Assembly (NCBI GenBank): GCA_977006965.1 | Contig: OZ345369.1 | Location: 372,001-436,000 of the forward strand | DNA length: 64,000 bases | Source: Phymatolithon calcareum | Lineage: Eukaryota; Rhodophyta; Florideophyceae; Hapalidiales | Direction of reading: 5' to 3' | Part shown: in pieces, positions 40,660-52,221 of the stretch | How the letters are laid out: the number at the start of each line of letters is the position of its first letter | How positions within the stretch are numbered: position 1 is the first letter of the stretch | Made by a program: the position numbers and the translations under genes | The notes under the pieces: model-generated | What the model was told of the DNA's origin: nothing | Databases searched by the model: none | The model's input: the letters and a program-made list of their open reading frames with translations, nothing else

Positions 40660-41350
40660 GACCAGTCAAGCTGCAATGCAGCACTCAGAAGCACTGGACA
40701 CCTTTTTAGGGGCTCTCTCCGCCACGTGCTCTAATATTTTTGGAATGTTTTCGAACAGCGGCTCATTGTTCACGAACTTGATTATTTCGAGCGTTTTCTC
40801 ATTGAATATTTCCTCTAAAGTTATGGTTCCAACTCTACCAATAGTCTGTCGTCTTGTTGCAGTCAGTCCACCACGGCAAAGGATTAGATGCTCCATTGTC
40901 TCCTTGGTTCCCGCGGAACAGGTGTTGCATATAGGGGGGTTATGTAATGATTTTTTTAAAAGCTCCCAGCGCCTCTCCTAGGAGTAAGAGGGCTTGCTTT
41001 CCGAACCGTTTTCTAATGTAGCGTAGTCAGGTCACTCGTGGCCTCCTTCATTCGAATTTGTCTTCTAAGGAGAGACGGAAGACGAAACAATGCAAGCGAT
41101 GGACAGACTAATAGATTCAGAGAATATAATGACTGAAGAAATGATAGTGTGATGCGACATTCTTACACAATGCGACACTACTGCACGGGAAGCTGCTCTA
41201 GTGCCGGCGAACTCTGGCGTTGAGGGATCCGAAAAAAAATTACAATTTCCCCCCATATAGGGTCGTATTCAACCGCTCTATATTGAAATGCTGCTACCAG
41301 CGAGCAACCTAGTTCGGCAGTTTATTGATAGTAGTTTCAGCGCGCATGTG
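40660..41350 (-). mobile_element. LINE A 3' fragment split by a LINE B fragment
   Basis: The minus strand from 41350 reads SHMRAETTINKLPN (matching ISHRRAEVILNQL), is interrupted at the CATATAGGG duplication, then resumes at 40927 with ICNTCSAGTKETMEHLILCR, the family A knuckle, and TIGRVGTITLEEIFNEKTLE. It lacks the AATAAAGAAAG tail seen in other copies. Confidence 0.78.
40937..41253 (-). mobile_element. 5'-truncated LINE B inserted in LINE A
   Basis: CATATAGGG at 40928-40936 and 41254-41262 is the 9-bp duplication. The insert's lower end (GATTTTTTTAAAAGCTCCCA on the plus strand) matches the 3' terminus of LINE B copy 1 at about 44834-44860 (GATTTTATTTTTGAGAGCTC). Confidence 0.75.
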
Positions 41351-41359
41351 GCTTATATT

Positions 41360-42262
41360 GCGCGCTGGGGGGTAAAAATGTATACCCTTGAACTTTGTCG
41401 ACTGGTGCGGATGGATAATCGACAGCGAAACTTTTCATTCGTCACCAGAGTTGACTCCGAAATGCCTCTTTGAGCAAATTCGTCTACGTTCTCTTTCCCA
41501 GGCACTGTGGCTTGGGATCCCAATTACTTCGATAGTGATCATACCATAGATCAGCCCTTCCATAGAATCTGACAGCTTGTTATCTCCAGGTACATCCGTG
41601 GTTTCTCGATCAGCGCATCGAGGGACCTCCTTCTGTCTGTAAACCAGCGAATGTGGTGTCGGCAAGGTATTCGCAATTTTTCTACTCCTCAGAAGCTCGG
41701 ACCGCTGAGATTATTTCGGCATCGAACGACGACCCCGCCGCTCCGCGTGAACACTTTTGTTCCGGCAACTTGCGTGCTTGATATCTCGTTTCTAAGTTCT
41801 GATTCTCATCCAGAGTGTTAGCAGAACATGACGCAGCAAAGATAACATGAAGTACTGATCACACAATTCAGGGATATGGCATTTAAGTCCAGTACTTTCC
41901 GTCATCATTCAGTCCCTTCAGATCGTACAGTTACGATGGTGAGCGGTGTTCGAACCTAATAAACTCCCACCAAGAAGAAGGGGAAGAATTCGAATTCGAT
42001 GAGGACTATTCTTGCCTCGCAAATCAACCGCAAAGTTTGCAAAGTGAGGAAAACGACTGACATATGCTCATCACGTAGAAAGCTTTATAGTGGCGCAACA
42101 CTCATCTGTCGCATTCAATTGGTTGAGACTGTTTGACGCAGCACGTTGTTGCTATCCATAAGCTTAGCGCTTTCAAAGAGCCTAATATTGGACAGCTTTC
42201 GTTTCAAAAGATTTTATGAATCTCGTACAATCAATTGAGGGAAAATTTCAGTAAACTATAGG
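41360..42262. other. no supported gene
   Basis: Short ORFs only, ending at the CTAG that precedes the next transposon. Confidence 0.45.
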
Positions 42263-42266
42263 CTAG

Positions 42267-44417
42267 TGTCTATGTGTCGAACGTCCTCAATTGAGGACCG
42301 ATTTAAAAGTTCGAAAAAGTTAGTAAATCGAACGCAGAGCGGATCATTCGCGCCATTATTGGAAAGATGGACTTGTATAGTGAGTGAGTAGTACCGCAAC
42401 TATTGCCTTGAAATCTCTTCGTTCGGCGCTAACAACGAAAATATAGTGCTCACTTAAGAGTAACAGACCTGCCATGCCACGAGAAAAAGTCCGGCCCCGC
42501 GTGTTCGGTGCATTCATACAGAAAAAGGCAGCATCAGTGACCGGTCTCACAGAGTTCTCCAGACAATATGGAGCCTTTTCCAATTGAAAAAATGTACGTG
42601 GTACGGCATTCGCCGAAGAAGAGTAACTTTAAGACAGTTAACCTGTTTAACGTCGACATAGGGGACACTGACGATGGCATTGCAGAAGCTCACCATCTTG
42701 AACCGAGCCAACACCGGCAAAGCGCTGCACCACCCAGGAATGTTTACAGTAAACATTCTCGCCCATCTTCATCGCGAAACGCCAGTTTATCGTCCACAGT
42801 CGCAATCAGAAGCTCTTCAGAAGAACAAAAAAGCTTCCATAAAACCTTCAGGAGCTCTAAAATCTCTCTTCCATGCTCTCTCTCCTACGTCTTGAAGGGC
42901 TCTTGGGACCTAACATCGCAAAACGAACTTTATGTCATCTCCCCTGACCGCGAGCCGAATACTGTCTCTTATGGGAGCCTTGGTACGAGCGCAAAGTTCC
43001 AGGACCGAATCTGTTTTGAGATTCCTCCTAGTTCTGGAAACTTCGCAGTCTAACCGGAGTTTTCTTATCCAAAAATAACAGTAGTGGCTTCATACGAAAT
43101 ACGATTGAGGAAGCTAGGAGAGAAGGCACAGAGAAGATTAGCTACCGTGAACGTCCTAAATGGTTTAACACCCGGGCATCCCTTTGAAGGACGGCGAATG
43201 AAGATTTGCTACGTAGCGATATAAGCTGGACCATGTTCTGCACCTTGTGCAGCTTGGACAGCTGTTGTAACATCAAGTACAACTCGTATCTGCTAAGGTC
43301 TACTAGAGCCGTTAGGATGCGGAGTTGTTCCATCAGCTTCGAGAAATCCCACAGTAAAGAAAGAAAGAAGTCCGATTGCATGATGAAGCCGTTTCGCCAC
43401 GTTCAGCTGCCAAAATTTTGCTGCTTGGGCGTCCGCTAAGCTGAGAATAATTGGGCAACAAGAGACTACAGTGACAGAGCTGATTGAGATATTCTGAATA
43501 CTCGTCCTCATGGCAAGAGTTGGGCTCAGCGCCGAGAGCTATTTTTGGAGGACATCAAGGCCAAGGAACTATCTCACCGCTCCTCTTCTTCAAAAAACGG
43601 TATGTCGCTCGCCGAATAGCTCCAGTGAATTTCATTCAGTGCACAACGAAACGAAACATGTAGTCTGCGGAGCACCGCTAGACGCTCGGTCAAGATTCTC
43701 TCGATGCCATAACTGACCACAGAAAGAGCACTGTGCCTCCGTCGGACCTGATTTGTGTCCATGAGTCCATATACCGTTGCCATGGGAACGGAGGTCACGA
43801 GCCGGAGAACGGTTGAGAGATACAGCACTCAGCGAGTGAAGGAAGTGCGACAATACTGCATCTTCAACAAGTGAGACTATAGATCATAGGGATCATCAAA
43901 CTCCTCTGGCAATTTGCGCGATTGTTAGATGACTTTTATTCCCTGGTGCCCATCCAGAAAGTCAGCAGCGCATGACACAGCGAAGGTATTGTGAAGTGCT
44001 GCCCGAGCAACTCATCGATAACACATTTGCCACGCGCAGTACTCCTCGACGTTTAGTCGCTAAAGAATGTACGTTTGCATTCGGGAGCGATGTTAGAACC
44101 CACTTAACTCCCAAGAAAAAGAAAAGGAGGACTGAGTATGTCATGGAGACTACTTGTGCTATCAAAACAACTACAGAGTTGGGAAATTCAAGACGACGAA
44201 CCTCTTGCACTCATACTGCAATAGGCGTGAAAGTGCCGCACTATATATTTGTCGCGCTTCTACTGGTAGAAACTGTTTCGCTAAGCACGTTGAAGACATC
44301 CATGAGCTTGACGCTTTTTGACGAGCCTGATTGTGAGTAGCTTTCGTTTCCAAAAATGAAATAATTTTCATTCCTCAATACGTCCTCAATTGAGGAAAAA
44401 ATCCCGGCACATAGACA
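42267..44417 (+). mobile_element. piggyBac-like transposon, copy 2
   Basis: Ends are TGTCTATGTG...CACATAGACA, each with an inner palindrome CCTCAATTGAGG about 16-20 bp further in. CTAG flanks both sides (42263-42266 and 44418-44421). Coding remnants on the plus strand follow copy 1 in order: the 42350-43050 N-terminal region (TVNLFNVDIGDTDD), a core near 43690-43800 (PPSDLIC), and the C-terminal Cys block near 44150-44330. Heavily broken. It shares its right CTAG with the next copy. Confidence 0.75.
42568..44340 (+). pseudogene. piggyBac-like transposase remnants, copy 2
   Basis: The fragment at 42568-43053 corresponds to the N-terminal conserved part of copy 1 (15216-15791). The segment at about 43660-43820 corresponds to the catalytic core with SDLIC preserved. 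44040-44340 corresponds to the C-terminal Cys-rich end. The region around 43060-43500 does not align well with copy 1 and may hold an insertion; a LINE A-like tail (AGTAAAGAAAGAAAG) lies at 43352-43369. Confidence 0.62.
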
Positions 44418-44421
44418 CTAG

Positions 44422-44812
44422 TGTCTATGTGACAGGAATTTTCTCTCAATTGAAAGAATCAGAATCATTTACAGTACTTTTGCCATGGAAAGCTACTCAA
44501 TATTCGGCTCATGAAATGCATCAAGCTCATGGATGTGTTCAGCATGCTTAGCAAAGCAGTTTCTACCTGTTGAAGTGCCACATGTGTTGATCGCAGCGCC
44601 AGCAAGTCTACTACCTCATGAGAACACGATGGTTAATTCCTTGACTTGTCAGACTCGGCAGTTATTTGAACAGCTAAAGTAGACATCATGCCACATGTGG
44701 CTTACTTTTCCATTTTCGGGGGCGATAAGTGGGTTTCAACATCGCCCTTGGAACAAGTACACATTTTAGAATACTGACGATCGATGATTATTGCCCGACG
44801 CAGAATTAATCC
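44422..44812 (-). pseudogene. 3' end of piggyBac-like transposase, copy 3
   Basis: On the minus strand, CTGGTAGAAACTGCTTTGCT and the following CATGAGCTTGA match the C-terminal region of copy 2 (44260-44310). The piece is cut off at the GGGAGGACAAGG duplication of LINE B copy 1. Confidence 0.65.
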
Positions 44813-44824
44813 GGGAGGACAAGG

Positions 44825-47800
44825 GGATATTTGATGATTTTATTTTTGAGAGCTCCCAAAGCCTCACCTTGGAGTAACGGGGCAGCTCTTGCATAATCTC
44901 TACGCTATAGTCATCTGGCTGCTCAAAACGTTCTTGATTCGTACTTCTCTCCCAACAAGAGCTCCGGTAAGTCTCTTGCACTCAAACTCAATTTCTGTAC
45001 TCATCTTCGATGACGCTATAGTACGTTGTAAGGCGACTAGTTCGACCACCGCGGTAATCCCACAGTACGCACCCAACACTGATTTCCTCCAAAGGGGTGC
45101 TCGGTTGAATGTCAACCTTAGGCACCTTAAACGTGTTGTTCTTTCTCCTATGTAAAGGATCCCTGGTAGCTTGCCTTCAATAGGAATCTTCATTGACCTG
45201 CCTTCTTCTCCCTTTTCCCATACCTTAATTGTTTCTTCTCTCCTCCTCTTCTTCGTGACAGATCCCTCCTGGGTTTTCTGAAGGGCTTGTCGCAAGTCTT
45301 CATACATCTTGAGATATTCAATATCCTTCATTGCTTCCTTTACGTCCTCATCTCTTCCAACGTACTCTTCTGTTTCTTCAAGGCGCTTTTTGTGCCTTAC
45401 CAGGCTTAATGCAAACCTTTCTGCTTGATGACGTCTCCTCATCTTTGGTGGTCCCAGTCGGCACAGAACTCGCATTCGGTCCCGGCGGTGTTCGGCATAC
45501 TTTCCGAAAACATTCTTGTAGAACAAGCCCTCTGCCGACTCGATTGCCGAGAGCAATCGATTTGTCATTGGAGTAACGTGTAACGCATACTCCCATTTCG
45601 GGATGATTATCGACTTAAAGATCCTGATGCATGTCTCCGGTTTGATTCCTCGAACATTCACTCCAAGCTCCCGAAGCTTATGTATGCATCCTGCAGCATT
45701 TCGAACTCTTGCTAAGGCCGTGTCATCCGTAACACCCTTGTTATTCATGCTTACCCCAAGATACGAGAGTCTCCAGGCTTGATATAGTTCTCGTCCCGCC
45801 AAGTAAAACGTGTGCTTCTGAAGTCCTTTGTACGTAAGAACTTCGCTTTTTCCTGGTTTTGTGTTCCATTTCATGCCATTTTCGCTTGCCCAACTGGTCG
45901 CTATATCAAGAAGTTTCTGCATTCCTCGTCCTGTCTTCGCTTGAAGCTGAACATCATCTTCGAACAATTGCACAGGGCTTTCTGAAACGTTCCTGTCTGT
46001 CTTGGAGACGGCTTCTGCGAATGTGTCCATGAATATATTGTATAGGCATGGACTAAGCGGGGAACCTTGAGGTACTCCTCGGTCGATGATACACCACGTT
46101 TCTGTCTCGTCTCCAGCTCATGTGACCCACGATGGTTTTAACAGGTACGCAACCATCCTTGTTATCTCTTGAGGAAGTTTCTCCGTCAGCCTCTTCATGA
46201 GGATATCCCTGGGCACACTATCGTATTCCGCGGATAGGTCAAGAACTGCCATGAACGGATGGCCCTTTTTCATTGAACTTTTTGACCGGAGTATAGCGAG
46301 ATAAGTGCTTCTGTCTTTCCGAAAACCAAGCTGAACCTTATTGAAGCGATAGTTCTCGCGTATGTATGCATCTAGAGCTGAGTCGATGATTTTCCTGGCT
46401 TGACTTAAAAGAGATATGGGCCTGTAGTTTGCTGCTACATGAGCTGGGCCTTTCTTGTATAAGGGAATCAGAGTTGATTGGCGCCATGCCCGAGGAAGAC
46501 ATTTGAGTCTCCCGCATGTTTCCCATAATGCTAGCATTATTTCGAGCCCCGCTTCTTTGTTCGCGTGCAACATTTCGACCGCAATTCCGTCTGGACCTAC
46601 CGCCTTCCCCTTCGGTGCTCTGTTGAATGTTCTTGCGATGTGCCGCTTCATTGCCCTATTGAGTGCAAACGTACGCAACGGCATATTCCAGTCTTCTTCC
46701 GCCTTAAAAACACTTGAGATGTATGCTGAGAATTTGCTTGGGTGCACAGGAGCCCCGAGAGCTTTGTTTGTTCCTTTCCTCCGTGATTTTGATTTCATGA
46801 TCTTGCTTGTGGTGTTCGCCGCCTCGCTCGGCCCCATTTTCTCAACCTCATGAAGATATCTTTCAAATTGGTCGCATTTGGCTTTTCTCACCTTCTTCTT
46901 TAACAGCATTTTCACCTCTCGGAGGGCTTCTTTGTCACTTTCGAGGCCTTTTCTCCTGTAAGTCTTATAATGCCGGGTTCGTTTCTTGGCCAGATTGTCG
47001 AGCTCCTTGTTCCAAAAACTTTTAAATCTCGGAGGCCTCGGCTTAGACGATGTCCACGGCTCCTTCAGCTTTTTCAGAAAAAGTTCATACCAGTTGTTCA
47101 ACTCCCGTTTGTCAGTACAGGTATGCAGCTGCTCTATCATGCCCGGTACCCATTTCGACATTTCTTCTCTGGCCTTGGTTGTTCTCGTCAGGCTTCGCCT
47201 GGCAGTTTTTGAGATAACCTTCTTTGTTCGCTGGGTTATAATCCTGTAGTTCAGTACCCTCATTGCTACAGGAATGTGTTCTGTGACACTCTCCCACATG
47301 CCGTTTAACAGTTCGGGTACCTCTCCTTCTAAGGACTTCGTCATGAAGATATCGATGTTGCTCTTGCCATGGTTGGATACAAATGTTGGTCTTGTTGTCG
47401 TCCTTATTCTCCAGTTGAATTTTGCGGCCCACGAAACAATCTTGTTCCCTCTCCAGTTTCCTGTGCGGTCCCAGTGCCTATGCCTTGCGTTAAGGTCACC
47501 CATGATTATCGCCTTCCCCCTGCAATGACGGTGGATGAATTCCAAGCACTTGTCGTACTCCTCTCGACTCGCAAGAGGAGATATGTATGCAACCGACACT
47601 GCAATGTCCATCACATTTGCAACCACGACCTGGAATGCTTTTGTAGCCATCTTACCCAGCACTTTGGTTGGAGTACCACTACCCGCCTCAAGTTCGGAGC
47701 TCTTCGATTTTTGCACTTCTGTGGGGTTTTTCGAAAATTCTGCGCTTTCATTGCATGCTGACATACTTCTCACTTCGCTTTCAAATTGCTTGTCGACGCC

Positions 47801-49463
47801 CGCTTGTGTCTCTGCACGCGCTTTTCTCTCGAGTGCTTCTATTTCTTCTTCTGCCTTCTTCTGGTTTTCTCTGTACAAGTTTCGTGTTTGGAAATCAGCC
47901 GTGTATCCTGCGCATTTCTTCATCCTCTTTCTTATAGCCCATAGATTCTTGATTATACGATCATCTCCTGAAACCAGTTTCTTCTTCGACACCGAGTCCT
48001 TGAATAGATTGTACTCTTTGTCTCGCCTTAGGCCCGCTGCTTTCATTGTCGCTATGACTCTGTCACAGTAGTACTTGCTGGACAGTATTTCCAGCCTGAA
48101 TTTTCCGTTGAACGATAGTCCCTGAACTGCCCTTGAAGGAAGCATTTGGGTCATCTCATTGTACAGTTCGACTTCGTCCATTCTTTCCAGTCCTGTGAAG
48201 TAGAGTGGAACTACCTCACTGGACCGGGTGTTCCGTATATTTCCCCTAATTGCTCTTGAGAACTTGATTACTCGCGAACTGATATGGCTCCCGAAGTGCG
48301 CCGGAGTCGGGCGTTCGAGCGCCGCGACTGCAGCATACGACATTGGCGCAGCCATCGGAGCCAGATCTGGCTCCTTTTGAGTAGCCAGTACAGTATTGCT
48401 ACCTGCATTATTCTCTTCCTCTTGTGTCGTACGGGGTGGCGTGGCCACTGGAGGGGCTGCCCGTTCCTGGTCCACATTCACATTCCGACTTCCGAGCTGC
48501 TCCGATTCGTTATTTCGGCGCACTGTTCTGACTTGTGCTTCCACTAGTGTCAATCGTTCGCACACTTCGCTCAGTGTTGTCATGATCTCGTCCATTCTCT
48601 TCGCTATGTTATCATTGTCCGTATGCGTACTGCCTTGAGGAGCTGATGGGCTCCGCTCCATCGACAGCTCTGCGATCTCAATTTCCAGAGCCATAACTCT
48701 GCCTTGGGTACTGGAATTGCACGCCTTGCAGACGGTTGCGATTCCTTCGCTCCCTGTGCCTCCGTGGAGGATTAAATGGCCCTTTATGTCACATTTGTTG
48801 CACCTGACTCTTTTTCTGACTTTCAGAAAACGCTCTTTGAGCTCAGATCCGTGTGTTTCACCTTCGGGTTGTGCTCTGGTTTCTGTGTCTGACTCGGATT
48901 CTTCCCCATCTTCTCTTGGGCCGTCACTGTCCTCCATCTCCACTGAGGAACGAGCTCGAGCTTCAATCTCGTTTGCTCGCTCCAGTGTCCTCTTTGCGAT
49001 GTCTCGCAATTCCTCGAGTTCTTCGCTGATTTCTTCGTCTGAGTTATCGGTTTCGATTTCGTTGTCTGATTCTGCATTAGATGCCGGTGGGCTGACCGCG
49101 CTCTTGGCGCGACTGCGTGTGGCCACTGGAGATTTGCGACCTACTCCCTTCGGCTTCTTGCTTGGCCCACTTGATTTTCGCGCGGAATTGTTTTGCTTCA
49201 AAGACCTTTTATTCTTTGAGACATTTCGGGACGCCGTCGGAGTTTCCTTTCGCGGCGAAAATTTTCTCCCCCGGGCAACGCGCCAGGGCTCACGCTCGAG
49301 ATCTGGGGGCTCGGGCGTCCCCATTGCTCGCCAAAATCACCGCCGTGGCGCGCCTCGCCGCCCTCGTGGTGTTCGCGGATGAATTTCCAAAGAAGCTGGT
49401 TAGAAAATCGATGATTTTTAACGCTGCAGAAATCAGGTCCGACCGGGTCGTCCGCGTCGGCAT
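44825..49463 (-). mobile_element. LINE B copy 1, nearly intact
   Basis: GGGAGGACAAGG at 44813-44824 recurs at 49464-49475, giving a 12-bp duplication and a 4639-bp minus-strand element. A single frame runs from 49324 to the TAG at 44900-44902, interrupted once by TGA. The 3' end after the stop is short and finishes AAAATAAAATCATCA. The 5' untranslated region is about 140 bp and GC-rich. It is inserted in piggyBac copy 3. Confidence 0.85.
44900..49324 (-). pseudogene. LINE B polyprotein (gag-like, endonuclease remnant, RT) with one in-frame TGA
   Basis: 1474 codons in one frame; TGA at 46118-46120. N-terminal 170 residues are basic then Glu-rich, followed by a possible zinc site (CNKC...H...H...CKAC, about 175-205) and a coiled-coil stretch. 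The endonuclease part starts abruptly at FQVVVANVMDIAVSVAYISP and has IIMGDLNARHRHWD, SNIDIFMTK and EHIPV, but its N-terminal half (with catalytic Asn and Glu) is absent compared with copy 2. RT: LGFRKDRSTYLAILRSK, motif A MAVLDLSAEYDSVP, then after the stop motif B GVPQGSPLSPCLYNIFMD and motif C QLFEDDVQLQ. No RNase H. The C-terminal region contains RLEETEEYVGRDEDVKEAM. The stop and the missing endonuclease half make it unable to move by itself. Confidence 0.83.
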
Positions 49464-49497
49464 GGGAGGACAAGGTGCCTTGTACTAGAGTATGGGG

Positions 49498-51866
49498 CAG
49501 GGTTTGGAACAATTCAATTGCAAGAGATTGCTGCTCAAGTTTCAATGCGCAATTCGAAATACTCCAGGCTGAATTTTGCAATGACTATTGCAATACACCG
49601 CGGCGGGCAATCAAGGATCGTCTTCATTATATTAGGAAGGAGCACTTCCATCAAACATTACACTACCTAGCGTTCAGCATGGACATTACATGTAGCTGTC
49701 ATCTATGAGTTTTTCCGTGACCTCTTAGGCTTTGCTTCGAGCTTCCGCCTTCTCCGAGCGCGATCCGTTGATCGCCTCGCTCGCCATTTGGGCGTTCCAG
49801 AATCGGTTGTTCACTTTGAGTAAAACGAGTGCCTCAAAAATCTGAGGCGCAATCGACTTGCGGTTATGCGTCAGGACATTCTTCGCAATGCTCCACAGTT
49901 GTTCCACTTTTGCAACTGAACAGAGTATAAAATCGCAATTTATGTACTCGCTCTCGTCTTGTCCTTCTTGCAAAGTTTTTTGAGCCTTTCCATCATTATC
50001 AGACTCGAAAATAATCCAGTATCGGTCGATATTCCGCCTTCAATGCCTTCCTGCGTTCGCAACAGGCATGAAGCAGCCCCGTTTTTAGCATTCGCTAGTT
50101 GATCACACAGACCGTTTTGTATTTTCACAACCCCTGATTCTACCAGGTGGTTCGGCAGGATAGGTGCCGCTGGAGCGATGTAGTTAGAACCGAGGTTGAA
50201 GCGGCATAGCATCTCGCTTCTTCTTTTGCTCAGTCACTCATTCCAGCAGTAGGTCAAGATCGTCCCAGCACGCCGCCAGAGTATGACTTCTAGTTTGCAA
50301 CGACTTGGCCACGACGTCGATTTCGCCGAGCATGCGCTTGTACTTGATAACTTTTTGTTCAAACACGATCGACGTATCAATGGGCATGTCACCGTGGGCA
50401 GACTCGCTCACCTCCACAAGGTCTTCTCGAATCTTGATAAATCGTCGAAGCATGTGCAGCTTACCAGACCACAGCGTTTGATTGTGCATGATGGGCTTGA
50501 AATCCGTCAAATTCCTCAGTGGTCCAGCGATCAACAGCTGCCGTGCTAGCTTCATCGTTTCGTGAACGCTATCGATCGCGTTTGATAGCTCTGAGTGTCC
50601 ATCGACAATAGAGTTGACCTCTTAGGCCAGCTTGTGTGAATACAGCCCACATGTGGCATGTATACGAGCCGAGAGGCCTTCTTGTTTGTGCTGGTCTTAT
50701 CCGCAATTATACAGAGACTCCACTCATCGAATTCTTGTCCGTAGAACGGAAAGATCTCACAGAAAAATTGAATGTGCGCCTCGGCATTGAAAGAAGTTGC
50801 TTCAGTAGTGGTTTCACCATCTTCTGTGTCATCTCAGGTAATCTGGCCCATTGGAGACATTCCCAACAATTTAAGGAGAGGCACGATGATCGATGCCGAG
50901 CGAGCATCTATACGACACGTAGTACAATATGAAGCGATAGCAGCAATATAAAGCATGCTGTTGAAAGATCACCCGTCTTACTGTATAGCACCGTGAGTAC
51001 CATCGAGTTCGGCAGCGATTAGGCTCTCAACGGGCTCGAAGAGGTTAAATAGCACACGGACGACCGTCTAGACCGATAAATTGACATCACGGCCACAGAA
51101 CTTGTGCATTTCGGTGTCTTCAACGTGCGCCAACGGCTGATTTTTCATGACAATCAGTCGCATGCCGCCTTGTCGTACACAGACGTAGACCGGACTTCGA
51201 AGTGGGAGCGTATTGTACCGCCTTTGTGCTGCATCTCTAGCAGCACCTCGTTGTAGAGGCGCTGTAGAGTTGCATCTTGTTCAGGTGGGGTTTGTCCTTT
51301 GGCGTACCATCGTTTGAGGTGGTCGTACGGATTCCTGTAGCCGCTCTTCTCGATTAATGATACGATAGGACTGGAGCAGCTCGGCTTCGAGTACCCATGC
51401 TGAAGGCAGTCTATTTCAACCGAGGCCCCGGTCGATCTCTCGATCGCATGCCGCTTCACATTGCTAAAAAACGGCATCCATGCGAACACGATGTCTTTCG
51501 GGCTCGGCTTGCTCATGGCGACTGGGGCCCTCGTGCTCAGTGGTGTGCGGATCAGGTGAGAATGATCGGCGCTGTTGAGACTGTATTGTACACCGCGGTG
51601 ATGCTGTGCTTCTCAGTCTTCGTAACACTGCATCACTACGTTGTACGCACAGCTGATACCCTTGGCAAGCTTAAATTCACGCCGCATTTCGATGTTTTGC
51701 GGTAAGCAAACGAAACGTAGCCGATCGCGTAACGAGACTCCTTGTAGCATATGGGTGGAGCCTCGACGACGGAATGCGAATTGCAATTCCAGAGCTCTCC
51801 GCAATCTCACATTACAATTCCCTATTGCAATGTATTGCAATCTTAATATATTCGGTCCGAGCCCTG
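49498..51866 (-). mobile_element. hAT-like DNA transposon, copy 2
   Basis: Starts CAGGGTTTGGAAC and ends in the inverted CAGGGCTCGGACC. The 8-bp flanks GTATGGGG (49490-49497) and CTATGGGG (51867-51874) match at 7 of 8. Length is 2369 bp, almost the same as copy 1. ATTGCAAT-like repeats crowd both ends. Confidence 0.82.
49725..51516 (-). pseudogene. hAT-like transposase pseudogene, copy 2
   Basis: Minus-strand fragments 51516-51154, 50555-50238, 50212-49940 and 49973-49725. The last has YINCDFILCSVAKVEQLWSI and AKNVLTHNRKSIAPQIFEAL, the hAT C-terminal dimerisation block, parallel to copy 1. ESGVVKIQ in the 50212 fragment also matches copy 1. The first fragment (FAWMPFFSNVKRHAIE) may be the N-terminal DNA-binding part. 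Not functional. Confidence 0.74.
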
Positions 51867-52221
51867 CTATGGGGTCACATGACGGCGTAGTACAACTTTT
51901 TTTCCTTCCAAGTTTATTAAAAGCCCCGCAGACTTCCGAAGATATGGACAAGGCTTCCTCTGAAGCTACCTACCTTTCTGTAGCTCACAAAACGTCCACC
52001 AGAATGGCGGACGGGAAAACTCAAGACTCAACGTAGTCCTATCTCAGTCCTCTACGGGATTGTTGGTGCTTGGACTCGACCACTTTTTGCCTTGCATTCT
52101 GCTGATTAATACAGGCCTTCTTCGTTCTCCATGCGTTCTATGAGTGTCTTGCTAAGTAGCAAGAGCTCATCTAGTTCTTTTTCTGTTTCCAATCGTTTTT
52201 CTCCTTCCAGTTCGTACCATG

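Noticed and set aside
46455-49488. Long plus-strand ORFs (for example 47535-48071, 48717-49382)
   Set aside because: They are antisense shadows of the well-supported LINE B frame on the minus strand.
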